From: Lobosporangium transversale
Lineage: Eukaryota > Mortierellomycota > Mortierellomycetes > Mortierellales > Mortierellaceae
NCBI RefSeq assembly: GCF_002105155.1
Contig: NW_019028992.1
Span: forward strand, 62,001 to 126,000
Reading direction: 5' to 3'
Length of the DNA stretch: 64,000 nucleotides
Positions 1-10,095 of this stretch are shown piece after piece. How positions within the stretch are numbered: the first letter of the stretch is position 1; each line of letters starts with the position of its first letter. The notes beneath the pieces are model-generated. The model searched no databases and had not been told where the DNA came from. It saw nothing but the letters and a program-made list of their open reading frames with translations. Both the position numbers and the translations under genes were made by a program.

Positions 1-1490
1 AGTGTCTTGTTCAGTAAATGTGTTGGCGAAGCCAATGGCGGAGGTATCGATGCCAAACCTGCAGCTCCAGAGATGGCAGACATCCCGATAGTCCCAGGCC
101 GCAGTGTAAGACTTCCCTGGTTCGTCTGCCGATTCGCCCGTATGATTTCAATCTCCGTCTGAAGTCTTTTGATCAAGTCTGCTTTCTTTCCTCCACCATG
201 TTTTCCACGCTGGCGTAACATCTCCTTAAGCTCTGCTACCGTAACATCATCAAAATCAACTCGCTCCATTGCTGCATCCAGCTGTCGCTGTTGTTCTTCC
301 GTCCGCGCCTGGGACGATGAATGCCGAGGAGCAATCCTTCCAATTTGAATTGGGGGCGCTGAGGACCCTGGTGTCGTAATAATCGAAGGACTTGGTAAAG
401 GCACTGACTCATTTCCAGGGGTAACATTGGGCGGAAGAACGAACTTCTTTGCCTTTGCATCTAGACCTAGATTGGGTGGAATTAGAGACGATAGGGTCGG
501 AGCAGTGGACCCTGACGTTTGCCCCAAAGTCGATGACTCGGAGGCTGATCTTCGCCGCTGCATTCCCAAAGCTGCTGCCGCTGCACGTCGTTGTGCAAGA
601 GTAAGAGAAGGTGTCGTCTCCATGTCCTTGACGCCAGCGACGGAATTGAATCCAGGAGTAATGGGGTCCTTGCTTCCTGCTTCTACAGTGACACTCACTG
701 TAGGAATATTTGGAATGGATATTTCGGCTGATACTGCTTTTGCTGTGGGCTTCTTCTTCTTGACAGACGCCGCGCTAGATGATGCAAGATTGCCAGGTGT
801 TTGGTTGGCAGCAATTAATGTCGCTGTCAGTCCTTGTGAGAGATTTGAAGTCTCCGATTTTAGATCAAGGGAGGCACGGTTATTTTTTGATCCATTTTGT
901 CCAAAGAGTGCCTTAATCCCTCCTTGAGATACTCTCGAGGTAGCAGTGGATGGTCTTGGTCTAGATTTGATCTTTGATGGCCCACCTGGAGAGGAAGCAG
1001 GTCCTGGTGATACTTGCCTCGATGAAAAGTAGTCATCACCAGCATAGTTTCCTGGAGAGAGTGGTGACTGCGCGGGCGAGTGACCCGTGGGGAATTGGCT
1101 CATTCCATGTAGATGGTGTGGGAAGTGCTGTTGGAGAGGGGTAGAGTAACCGAGTGGAGCAGGGCTTTGAGGAAGTTGTGTCTGTCTTGCTATTTCCAGT
1201 TGCAGTCGAAGCTGCTCCTGCTGCTGAAGCTGGTATAATCTATGCTGTTGCTGCTGTAGCTGAAGCTGTAGCTGTTGCTGTTGCTGACGCTGTTGCTCCT
1301 GTAATATTTGAAGCTGTAATTGTTGGTTATATTGCGTTTGCTGCCCTTGTTGCGATAATTGTTGATGCGATTGTGGTTGCTGTTGTTGCGGTTGCTGCAG
1401 CTGTCGATGATTTTGTTCTTTTTCTTGCTGTTGCTGCTGCAGCAGTTGTTGTTGTGATGATTGTTGTTGTGGTGATTGTTGCTGCTGTGA

Positions 1491-1521
<31 letters not shown>

Positions 1522-2270
1522 GGTTGTTGCTGTTGTTGCGGAGGCTGCTGATGGTTTTGGTGCAAAAGCAACGACGAAGAACCCGGTATTTCATATGAGA
1601 GCACTGTATTATGTTCTTGTCCCAGGCCATTCTGAATCTGCTGTAGTTGCTCCATTGTAATAGGGGTTTCGGGCGCTTCCGCAATATGGTCCATACTGAA
1701 AAATGAACTCCAGTCGCCTCCGTTAGCATCATTGAGACCATTGTGGAGAGCCATGCCAGTCATGCTCCCCAAAAGAGCGGGATCTGCATAAAGCGATAGC
1801 GTCGAAGGATCAAACTCAAAAGCCGCTTGCCCCGGTACATTAGAAGCTTGTCCTTGATCATAGTTCAAGCCATCACCATGTTGTTGGTGTTGATGCTGCT
1901 GCTGCTGCTGCTGCTGCTGTTGTTGTTGTTGTTGATGGCGTTGTTGTTGATGTTGTTGTAGCTGAGCTTGTTGTTCTTGGTGCTGCTGTTTTTGCTGATG
2001 TTGAGCTTGCAGTAGGGTACTCTGCTGATGTTGTATTTGCTGCTGCAGGTGCTGTCGTTGAAGTAGACCCTGTTGCCCCTGCTGTAGTTGCTCGAGCTGC
2101 ATCTGCTGGAGTTGCTGAAATTGCTGAAGCTGCTGTATATGTGGTCCTTGAACTTGGCTATCATGTGTTACGGTGTAGATAGACCGGTAATCAACAGGAT
2201 AATGCTCGGCCGAGAAAGGCTGAGTAAGTAGGCTGTTATTTGACGAATTTTGTGACGCCTGATGGTACAT
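1..2270 (-). CDS. Glutamine-rich SAP-domain protein, 3' end outside window
   Basis: One open frame runs from an ATG at 2270 to the window edge, about 756 codons without a stop. It opens with MYHQASQNSS and has two very Gln-rich stretches, about residues 45-135 and 215-345, made of mixed CAA/CAG codons. A Ser/Pro-rich low-complexity middle follows. Near residues 670-705 there is a SAP-like motif (VTVAELKEMLRQRGK, then GGGKKADLIKRL), the helix-loop-helix that binds AT-rich DNA or chromatin in this family. Gln-rich plus SAP suggests a nuclear transcription or chromatin cofactor; that role is inferred. The opposite-strand and +1-frame readings (Ala/Val-rich, Asn/Ser-rich) are shadows of the CAG/CAA repeats. 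The C-terminus is missing, so family assignment is open. An intron inside the frame cannot be excluded, but none is needed. Confidence 0.8.
1430..1550. repeat. CAG/CAA repeat tract (polyglutamine coding)
   Basis: Imperfect TTG/CTG trinucleotide repeat on the + strand, read as CAA/CAG on the - strand, encoding the second Gln-rich block of the SAP protein. Interrupted by Ser, Pro and His codons, so it is a mixed rather than a pure expansion. Confidence 0.85.
1890..1945. repeat. CTG/TTG microsatellite (polyglutamine coding)
   Basis: The purest trinucleotide run in the gene: consecutive CTG then TTG units on the + strand, encoding an uninterrupted Gln run of about 14 residues followed by His/Gln repeats in the SAP protein. 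Likely length-polymorphic by replication slippage (inference). Confidence 0.85.
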
Positions 2271-3587
2271 CTTGTTGTGCAAGCGTTGCTTGTCAGTAAG
2301 GTATAAATAGTTAGTGGTGAAAAATAAAATAAAGAAAAGTAAAGGTGATAAAGGTCTCCTGTTGAAGCTGAAGAAAAAAAAAAGAGAGACGAGCTGCTTT
2401 TATGTGAAGGATAGGGGCTGAGGCGTGTGAATCTGTTCAGTTTCTGAGCCTCGGTTGAAGAGTAAGTGAACGTGGACTACAAACAGGCCGTAGTCACACT
2501 TCACTCACGGCACCCACAATACTAAAAAAAAATACAGCAAAGATTAGTGTCTATTAGTATTTTTACAGAATGTCATGACTGATAAGATGCATTCAGTCTC
2601 TTGGACAATAGAAAAAAGTATTTCTTTTCACTCTAAACACACATGCACACTCGCACTACGCCTGACTTCTATTGCGACTGTTTGTAAAATGCCGCCATTA
2701 TAAACTATTGTGTCTATTGGGTGTATGAGAATAATTAAAGTAGCAACCTATTGAAGAGTAGCTTACTTTCATCCGCAATTCGCTTCCCATCCTTTTAACA
2801 TGAGTAACAAAAGATGGGACGACATGGTCACTCAAAAAGATCTGGCCCACCACATACACCTCACTGAGAACAATAACGCTTTGTTGTAAATAGATCGATT
2901 CCTTACCAGAAATAAATACAGAACTGTATTGTGTGTTCAGAAAGGGTGTCAGTCAGTATGCTTTTAGTTTGAGGCTGACAAAGGAAGTAATTGCTGATAA
3001 ATGGAGAGGATTTTGAGAACAAAGGGAAGAGTATGCCTGCTTTTGTTAGTGTTGTTGGATAATGCTGGTGCTAAATTAGAACTGAAATGATTGTCTGTAT
3101 AGTTATAGTCGTTGTTGTTGCTTATATAAATACTGTTATTTACAAATTATAGTCTTTCTCTTTGGTGGCGACAGTTTAAAAAAAAGTGATACTGAGCTGA
3201 GTTGTGCTGTGCTGTGCTGTGTTGCGTTGTGCTATATTGTATGCTATCGTGAAGTGACAGAAAGAGCAAGCCGGATTTATTTGTATAAAAGAATAGAAGA
3301 GAAAAGAATGAGACAAAATGCTAGGCGAAGGAATGGAGCCCAAATTCTCAAATTAAAGTAAGAGTGATGAAGGGATCCAACGAGAAAAAGGGCAATGTAG
3401 AAGAGGTGGGCGAGATGTCTGAAAAAACGCATAACGTGACCAAAGCATGACACTCTTTTGTGCTTTCAGGAACACAGGCACTTGTCACTTTTCAGAAGTG
3501 TAAAATCACAGATCAATTATTTTATTTTCTTATTTTTTTATTGGGTCATGATGCTGTCACCCTTTTTATTTTTTTTTTTATCCACAG
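2271..3587. other. Intergenic: upstream region of the SAP gene, downstream of PRP39
   Basis: AT-rich, no convincing coding frame on either strand. Contains a short TG-rich imperfect repeat (TGTGC/TGTGT units) near 3205-3240 and several A/T runs. It must hold the promoter of the minus-strand SAP gene (start at 2270) and the PRP39 3' region. I see no RNA gene. Confidence 0.6.
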
Positions 3588-6500
3588 CTAATACGTCCCG
3601 CCCGCATGAGATCCATAGTCCCATGGAGTACCACCCTGAGCTGGCACCGCTCCGTACGGATACCCCTATTAAGTAATTAAGTAATTAAGCAATTAAATAT
3701 TAAAAAAATTAGATTCCGCAATAAGTGCCCTGGGTTATAAAACAATACAGCAAGTACCATACCGGTGTTGGATAGCCATATGCTCCTGTCTGAGCATTCC
3801 ATTGTGGCTGTTGGCCATAGGCTGCAGCTGCTACTGCAGCTACTGTTGGATCCTGAGGTACTGATACAATAGTCGTAACTGCACCATTGATGACACCAGG
3901 ATTAAGTGCATCCGAGCTTGATGAACCCATTGTAACGTCCTCCTGCTTGGCCTGTTTCCTAGCTCTCTCCACTTCATCTGCCTGCTCAGCAGCAGCAGCA
4001 CGCTTCTTAGACTCAACCACAAATACTGAAGGTGTTTTGACATCTGCCTCCAATTGGTTGTACCTTGCTGCCGATGATCCAAATTCCATAACGAAGTCGA
4101 GATAACTTTGCCCGAAATCGTTCTTAATAGACTCGGGTAAACCAGAGTACCGAGCTTGTTCAAAAACTGCTGACACACGTTTCTCGTAGTCATCGCCTAC
4201 ATGTATTTAAAAAAACTTAGTCTCGGTTATGAGTTGACCCTCAAAAAGATTTTATAAAAAATAAAAAATAAAAATAAAAAAAAAAAAAATTACCAGGCTG
4301 ATCCATCTCAAACTTTAGATAGGTCGAAAAATAAAATCGACTGTCAAATTTTCCTTCGCCAGTCTTAAAAATGGCCCGTGCAGCGCCCACATCTTTTTTG
4401 ACCTGCCATAGAAATTTAGCGTACAATGTCACTATGGCCATCTGAGTAACCTCGTCCACATTTTCTAGCCCCAATTGAGATGCATAGACCACCTCGGCTG
4501 CTGCAAGGTCCTGAGGTGATATTCTTCTTTCAAAATTAGCAAAACGAACGATGGTTTCGATGTGTCCAGGCACTGGTCATAGTTAGAACGTAAATGAAGA
4601 CGAACCAAAGTCAATCAATGAGCGCTTTCATGTAAAAAATCGGGCAATAGCGGAACATAGAAAAATATACTCACGATTTTCTAGGATAGTTTGATATTGT
4701 CGACGCGCTGCTACTGTATCACCTCGTTCCTCCTCAACAAGCGCCAATGTGAGGCGGACTGATGGATTAGAAGGAGGGACCATCAGTGCCGCTCTTGAAT
4801 AAATGGTTTGAAGGGCCTCCAAGTCATTTTGAGACCGTGCCCAGGTGCCATAGCGCAGCCAGAATTCCTCGTATAATGCCTATTAGTAATGAACCCAATA
4901 AGGCCGATCATCTGTTAGAAACAAATAAACGATGTCGTGATGACTATTAAAAGAGACAACGAGAGAAACTGAATGAATGGATAAGCAAATGATACTTACA
5001 CAGGTGACAAGGCAGCGCTCATAAAGAATACGGATACGCTCTACATTGCCCTCAGCTTCCTCGAAATCTAGATAGCGACGCCAGTTTGCCAACTGCGGCA
5101 TATCCATCGGTTTAACATGGAAGTAAGGACGTTTAATCTCTGCCTCAAATGGCCATCTCTTGTTCGTCTCTTCGGCTGTGTTAGCATGCACTTTCGCGCT
5201 TTCTTCCATAATCAGTTGACGTATTTCCGTCTCAAGCTGCTCCTGTGACTTCTCTTCTACTGTCGCTGTTGCTTCATGATTTTGGTCCCCTTCTGCATTA
5301 ACTTTGGAATTTGTTAGCTGAGCTTTATATCTATTGTATAACTCTTCCGAAATCAACTCTTTCAGCGGTCGCGATGATAAAAGCTGGACATATCTAATCA
5401 TGCCAGGAAATGAACGAATCAAGCAAAATGAACAAGCAATAAAACATTAGCCAGCCATATAACGAATATTGAGTTCAGTTCATCATGGCGTGAGTGTAAT
5501 TTCTTACTGCTGATAAAATCGAGCGTATTGGTGCATAGGAATCCTGATGATACGCTCCATTAGTGCAGGCAATTTGGTATATTCCTGCCTCTCCTCATAA
5601 AAAGCTATGTACTTGTCCCAGAACACATGAGGCATAAAGTCCATCCCAACGGCTTCCGCTCCACGTTCAAATAATCTATCAAAAGCATATTGTTGACGAC
5701 AGGAGCAGTAGTATTAGTACCAATATTCCAAGGAATACAATACGAACAAAAATACAACCTCAGATGAAATAGTATAAAGGAGAAAATAAATAAATAAAAA
5801 ATTATAAAATAATGAAATAATGAAATAGTGCAATATTGAAAAAATCACATTTTGATCAAAGCAATGCTCATCAGCAGGATCGACAGTGGTTCGTGGTCTT
5901 GGCGACCTCGCAGCCGTGCGCCTAACTCCAACATTCGCATATTTGCGTCGGGCGGAGCAAAATATTTGACAAGAAAATGTCATACTCTCACAAGTATCGC
6001 CAAAGCAAATACTGGTCAGCGCCACAGTCATGGTGTGGTACTGCTGTTTCATCAGAAAACATTTTTGGGTGACCATGCAGAAATACCAAATGCACACAAA
6101 AATTTACAGCAGAACGAAATATTTGCTTGCCCTAGCGTCCTGATATTTAAACCATCGGCTATTGAAATAGAGCTTCCTAATGTCCGTGTTCGTTTTCATA
6201 TCCATGGAAATAGCCAAACTCTAGAAGCAATCGGGTATTTCGTTCCTCAAGACGCGCAGTAGAGACGTCCTGGGGTTGTTTAAAACTTTCTTGTTATGTT
6301 ATGCCACAACCAAGAAGAGTCCAGAATGGTTACAGAGATGGTGATTTACAAGTCGACTGGGAGAGGAGCGTATTTGGTAACACGCGAGGGTAGTGAGAAA
6401 TACAGAAGCAACAAAAAAGGGAATATGCTTTACACAATCGTGCACTCACCGTTCAATAGCATCCGTATCATCTGGCTTTTGCTCCATAACAAACGAGCAA

Positions 6501-7189
6501 TATTGAACCCAAAGGTCGACAGAATTGGAGATGCTTGTAATACCCCGTTCAAAAATCTATATAAAAACCATTAAGTTAGCACCATCGGTTTTTAAGGCCT
6601 GTGAAAGAAAAAAGAATTAATGGCTGAGACAATACCAGCATCTTTTTTTATACCTCAATGGCGCCTTCAACTCCACGTGATAAAAACTCAAGGTCTGAAT
6701 ATTTTTTCCAATAGCCAAAGCAAAGCGGAAATTGACTCAAAAAAGCATCGTAAATCGTTCTGATATTTTTGATGTTGGCTGGAGGTGCCTCTGGGCCAAA
6801 TCCACCGTCTTGTCGATCTGCAAGGCGCATGAGCTCTTCCCAAGTATCAAACTCAGAGGGTGTGGCTTTGACTATAGCCCAACAGCGATCCCATGCCTCG
6901 ATCATAGTGGGATCTGTTGTCGTAGGCATAGGAGCTCCACTAGGTGTAGTAGTTGGCGGTTCAGCTACGGAAGCTGGCTCCTCTGCGACGTCTCCTTGTT
7001 CCTGCTGCTGCTGCTCTGATTGCTGTTCTGATCGCTGCTCGGATTGCTGCTGCTCAAGTTGCTGCTCGACATTGCTTGTTTTGACTATGATGACATGTAG
7101 TCATACAATACAAAGTTAATGAACACATCAGCACTGTCGCTCTGCATTTGTAGACATTAATTTATGCACCAACCTTCAGCGCTCTCCAT
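3588..7189 (-). CDS. PRP39: Pre-mRNA processing factor 39 (U1 snRNP, HAT-repeat protein)
   Basis: Nine exons read 7189-7174, 7084-6654, 6556-6450, 5675-5508, 5393-5000, 4879-4675, 4572-4294, 4196-3763 and 3665-3588, giving 703 aa with all junction phases consistent. PRP39 is a U1 snRNP-associated splicing factor built from HAT (half-a-TPR) helical repeats and acts in 5' splice-site recognition. Visible features: an acidic, Gln-rich N-terminus; HAT-type motifs such as AWDRCWAIVKATP, FGYWKKYSDLEF, FWDKYIAFYEERQEY, NWRRYLDFEEAEGN and FWLRYGTWARSQND; and a Gly/Tyr/Pro-rich C-terminus encoded by a separate 78-nt exon. Exon 1 contributes only 16 nt (MESAE). The fourth exon is preceded by an exceptional 774-nt intron; the others are about 77-120 nt. 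Length fits the family. The first exon is the least certain part. Confidence 0.9.
5864..6262 (+). other. Antisense open frame inside a PRP39 intron
   Basis: Lies wholly within the 774-nt PRP39 intron (5676-6449) on the opposite strand. From ATG at 5864 it encodes 132 aa ending in YFVPQDAQ. Codon choice in the second half looks coding-like, with mixed third positions and few rare codons, and the hydrophobic/polar alternation (for example IEIELPNVRVRFHIHG) resembles beta strands. I recognise no family. It could be a nested small gene, one exon of one, or a fossil of inserted coding DNA; chance cannot be excluded. Confidence 0.3.
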
Positions 7190-7717
7190 GTTTGAATGCT
7201 TGATTATATATTATCAGATCCCTTAATGTTACTCGATAGGTCCTTGATAGGCGATGACCGTAAAACAGAGGAACAAGAAAGGAATTCGGCAAAGATAGGT
7301 CGAATTCAAGATTCGCTTTTACTTGGGATGGATCCTTCAAGAATCTTTTCTGGCTGCTGACCGAAATTTATACGTCACAAGGTGGCTGAGTTGAAGATCC
7401 TCATTTTGGCAAGGAGTATCCAACTTGGAATAAAATGATACCATTTTTTTTTTCATAAATTAGACCAGTGAAGTGGATAAAGAGGTATGAGTGAGACTTT
7501 CAACTTTCATGAAGAGGGGCTATGAATGCCGTGGTGGGAATGATGAAAAGTCAAAGAGCATATCGGAAACCAACCTTGTGAACAAAGAGAAATGAATAGG
7601 CGTCTGCATTGACCACAAGATAAAAGCTATAAAAGCACAAAGAATAATTTAATTTACAGAACATGCCCTCTTTTTCATTCCATTTCATTTCTCCTTGTTA
7701 ATCATCAACAATAAGCC
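7190..7717. promoter_or_regulatory. Divergent intergenic region PRP39 / 176-aa gene
   Basis: 528 bp separate the PRP39 start (7189, -) from the start of the small gene (7718, +), so both promoters and 5' UTRs must lie here. The stretch upstream of 7718 is C/T-rich (near 7670-7700), typical of fungal core promoters. No specific factor site could be assigned by eye. Confidence 0.5.
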
Positions 7718-8838
7718 ATGTCATTCACTTGTGGATGCAATTCTACCGAGCAACCAAAGGAACCTCAGTTCAAGAAGTCAAAGTATTTTGTAAGTATAAA
7801 AAAAAAATAAGAAATTTATATTACTATAGTCCTAGCGCATTTACACCAGTAGATATACTACAATAGGAAGATATTGCTGCTAGTTTTGCCATCAACACCA
7901 AATACCAGGTAATGACAAGTCAATTGTTCCGTATGTTATGGTGTTATTGTGGCCGAGTTGGCTCGATCCACTTACAATCCTCAACAATTTCTTTTTCTTC
8001 GCTGATATAGACCCTTTCTGCTCAGTACGACCTCTTTTTACGAGAAGCATATCCTTCAATGAGTCCATATCATGCCTCACCTAATCATAGTTTGCTAACC
8101 AAAAAAAAGCTATTTGTCTTTCACTTTTGCTTATCAGTTATTCTTGGCTGGTCGAAGCACGCCGGGACATCCCTAAAAATGCCGTCATTGAAGCCGAGCT
8201 ACATAATCCTGCAGATTTTGCGAATCCGATAAAAGTCAATGCAATTGAACTTCAAGCTCAGGATGGTGAATCGCCATGGTACTTTTTAATTTTAATTTTT
8301 AATTTTTAATTTTTATTATTTATTATTTATTTTTGAGCACAAAAAAGAAAGCTTTGGTGCCAATTGTTAACCAGTTCGGGACCACCTTATCAATGACTAT
8401 GAAATATTGACATCAGGCCGAGCCGTCGGTTTTATGTGCTTTCCCCACGACTCGAGACCCTTAATTGTGGGCTGCACCCAGTAAAGTTGACTGTTTACAA
8501 GGATGAGGTATGGAGAAATATGTTTCGGATCTTGGGCTCGTGAAGTTGCAGTACATTCACAAAGATCAAAAGAATTTTGTACTACCATACAATCTCCACA
8601 AAATCAAACAAGACCACATGTTCAGTCTCGACAAAACTATCCCAACACTAACGTGTTCTTTTTTTAGTCTAAAAAGTCTGTTCTAGGGACCCACGAAAAC
8701 GCCATTCTCTCAAGGATTAACACTCAATACTGCATGAAGGATGAATTCTTGACGAAGATGAAGGAAGTTGCCAAAACTGCAGAGTCGAAATCATTCAAGG
8801 CGGATGGTTCTTCCATTCAGAGTTCTACGGGATCATAG
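7718..8838 (+). CDS. Uncharacterised 176-aa protein, six exons
   Basis: Model: exons 7718-7789, 7867-7908, 8011-8024, 8138-8278, 8417-8507 and 8668-8838, giving 176 aa. It starts MSFTCGCNSTEQ. The joins KDE to SKKSVLG and ESPW to PSRRFYV restore a continuous frame and sit on good donor/acceptor pairs (GTAAGT, GTATGG, GTACTT; TTTTTTTAG). The core (IPKNAVIEAELHNPAD, then LNCGLHPVKLTVYKDE, then LGTHENAILSRINTQY) looks like a small beta-sandwich followed by a helix. The 14-nt third exon is the weak point: it is the only join I found that keeps phase between TKYQ and YSWLVEAR, and an alternative donor near 7945 is possible. No known domain is recognised. There is no signal peptide or membrane segment, so it is probably cytosolic. 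Confidence 0.65.
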
Positions 8839-9255
8839 CTTGTACTTTCCCCTTCGTTTCTCAGCTATGATAATGATTTCAGAGATATTGGCAAACAAAT
8901 TACAAGGATCTAAGCATTACTGTTTGTTCTTTTGTTTAGTCATCCATAGCGGAGAACGAGATGATATTGTCCAAATTTCAAATTCAACAGCAGGGTCGTC
9001 AAGTATTAATGTTGAGATGCACTCTGTCTCAATCTCAGCTTCAGTCAGTGGACGATAAGGAGATACCTACCCTTCTTCAAGTGGCTCACTAACAAATAAC
9101 ATTTAAACATACAACCATAATAAGAAAAAATTAGGCATATGATGCTGATGCATAGCAACTGGGGCTCGATACATTCGGTGTAGTTGTATACGAACCGATG
9201 TGGGTGGAGCAAAGACTGCAAATCTGAAAATAAAATCATCACATTTGCTGTCTAT
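8839..9255. other. Convergent 3' intergenic region
   Basis: 417 bp between two convergent genes. It contains A/T runs suited to poly-A signals for both. Short frames here show no family resemblance and are not called. Confidence 0.5.
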
Positions 9256-9917
9256 TTAATGTCGTTTCTCAATTTGAAGATGCATCCTATCGACACGGTC
9301 CTGTACAGATTTCAATGTCGAATTGGCGGTCATGATCTGGCGCCTTGCCTTCACAAGTTTTTGAACTGCTGGCTCTACTTCAGGCGGTGCTGCAGAGGAT
9401 GCCATAAATAGCTGGAGCTCTATGGATACAAAATGTGAAAATTAATATATTATAAAGCATTAAAACACAAAAAAAAAAAGGAAGACTTACCCGCCATAAG
9501 GCGTTCGACTTCTTTCTCGAGTTCGGTCTGACTCTTGCGAACAGCAACGATGTTAAAATCCATTTCTTGCACGATTGGTCCTAGTAAAGACATGATTCCA
9601 TCGCTTAGTTTGTCTGATGCATCTTTTGTGCCTTGTTGTTGTTGCTGTAGATCTTCCCCATAAGCTGTGGTTCTTTCATTGAACATGTCTTCTGATGACC
9701 CAGCAAATGCTTCTTTTTGCGCATCTCCATCTTTTAGCTCTTTATCCTGTGTTGACGTTGTCCCAGTTGATGCTTGGGCATTGCTTCTATTCAAAAGATG
9801 GTCATCAGCAATGGCGTCTGCGACTGCCTCTGAAATGGCGCCGCCTGTGTAGGCAGGATCCGGTGTGACAACAACTGGTTGTGGGTATGCGCTGTAGTCT
9901 TTTTGGAAGAATGACAT
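9256..9917 (-). CDS. Snapin-like BLOC-1 subunit
   Basis: Two exons, 9917-9491 and 9419-9256, give 196 aa. Start chosen at MSFFQKDYSAY; an in-frame extension upstream uses non-ATG codons. The C-terminal half is a heptad-rich coiled coil whose layout matches snapin: a segment with IVAVRKSQTELEKEVERL, a short linker, then PAVQKLVKARRQIM and LKSVQDRVDRMHLQIEKR. Snapin is a small coiled-coil subunit of BLOC-1/BORC, which act in endosome and lysosome trafficking and link to SNAREs. The N-terminal ~100 residues are low-complexity (Gln run, Ser/Thr/Asp) and not part of the usual 130-140-aa protein. It is divergently transcribed from the 1249-aa gene. Assignment rests on pattern similarity remembered from the family, so it is probable rather than certain. 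Confidence 0.7.
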
Positions 9918-10095
9918 TCTGGTGCAAGTGATTGAGACAACAGTGTGCGAAAAAAGCTTCCTCAACAAGTACATTATATTTCACGTGACCTGTTTGTGTT
10001 TGTGAATTGATCAGTGTCTCAAGTCACTCCTTCGATATTTAAGAAGCATGGTCTCCATGGGAGAAGACTTCAATAAACGCGCCCTGTGAGCCACC
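9918..10095. promoter_or_regulatory. 178-bp bidirectional promoter region
   Basis: Only 178 bp lie between the snapin-like start (9917, -) and the start of the 1249-aa gene (10096, +), so the two share a promoter region. The + start has a strong context, GCCACCATGG. A CACGTG E-box-like hexamer occurs near 9983. Confidence 0.55.

Noticed and set aside
1154-1660. Long Ala/Val-rich + strand frame opposite the SAP gene
   Set aside because: It is the antisense reading of the CAG/CAA repeats; composition follows directly from the repeat and there is no independent signal.
1190-2164. Asn/Ser-rich minus-strand frames
   Set aside because: Same strand but one base out of frame with the Gln-rich gene; shadows of the repeats.
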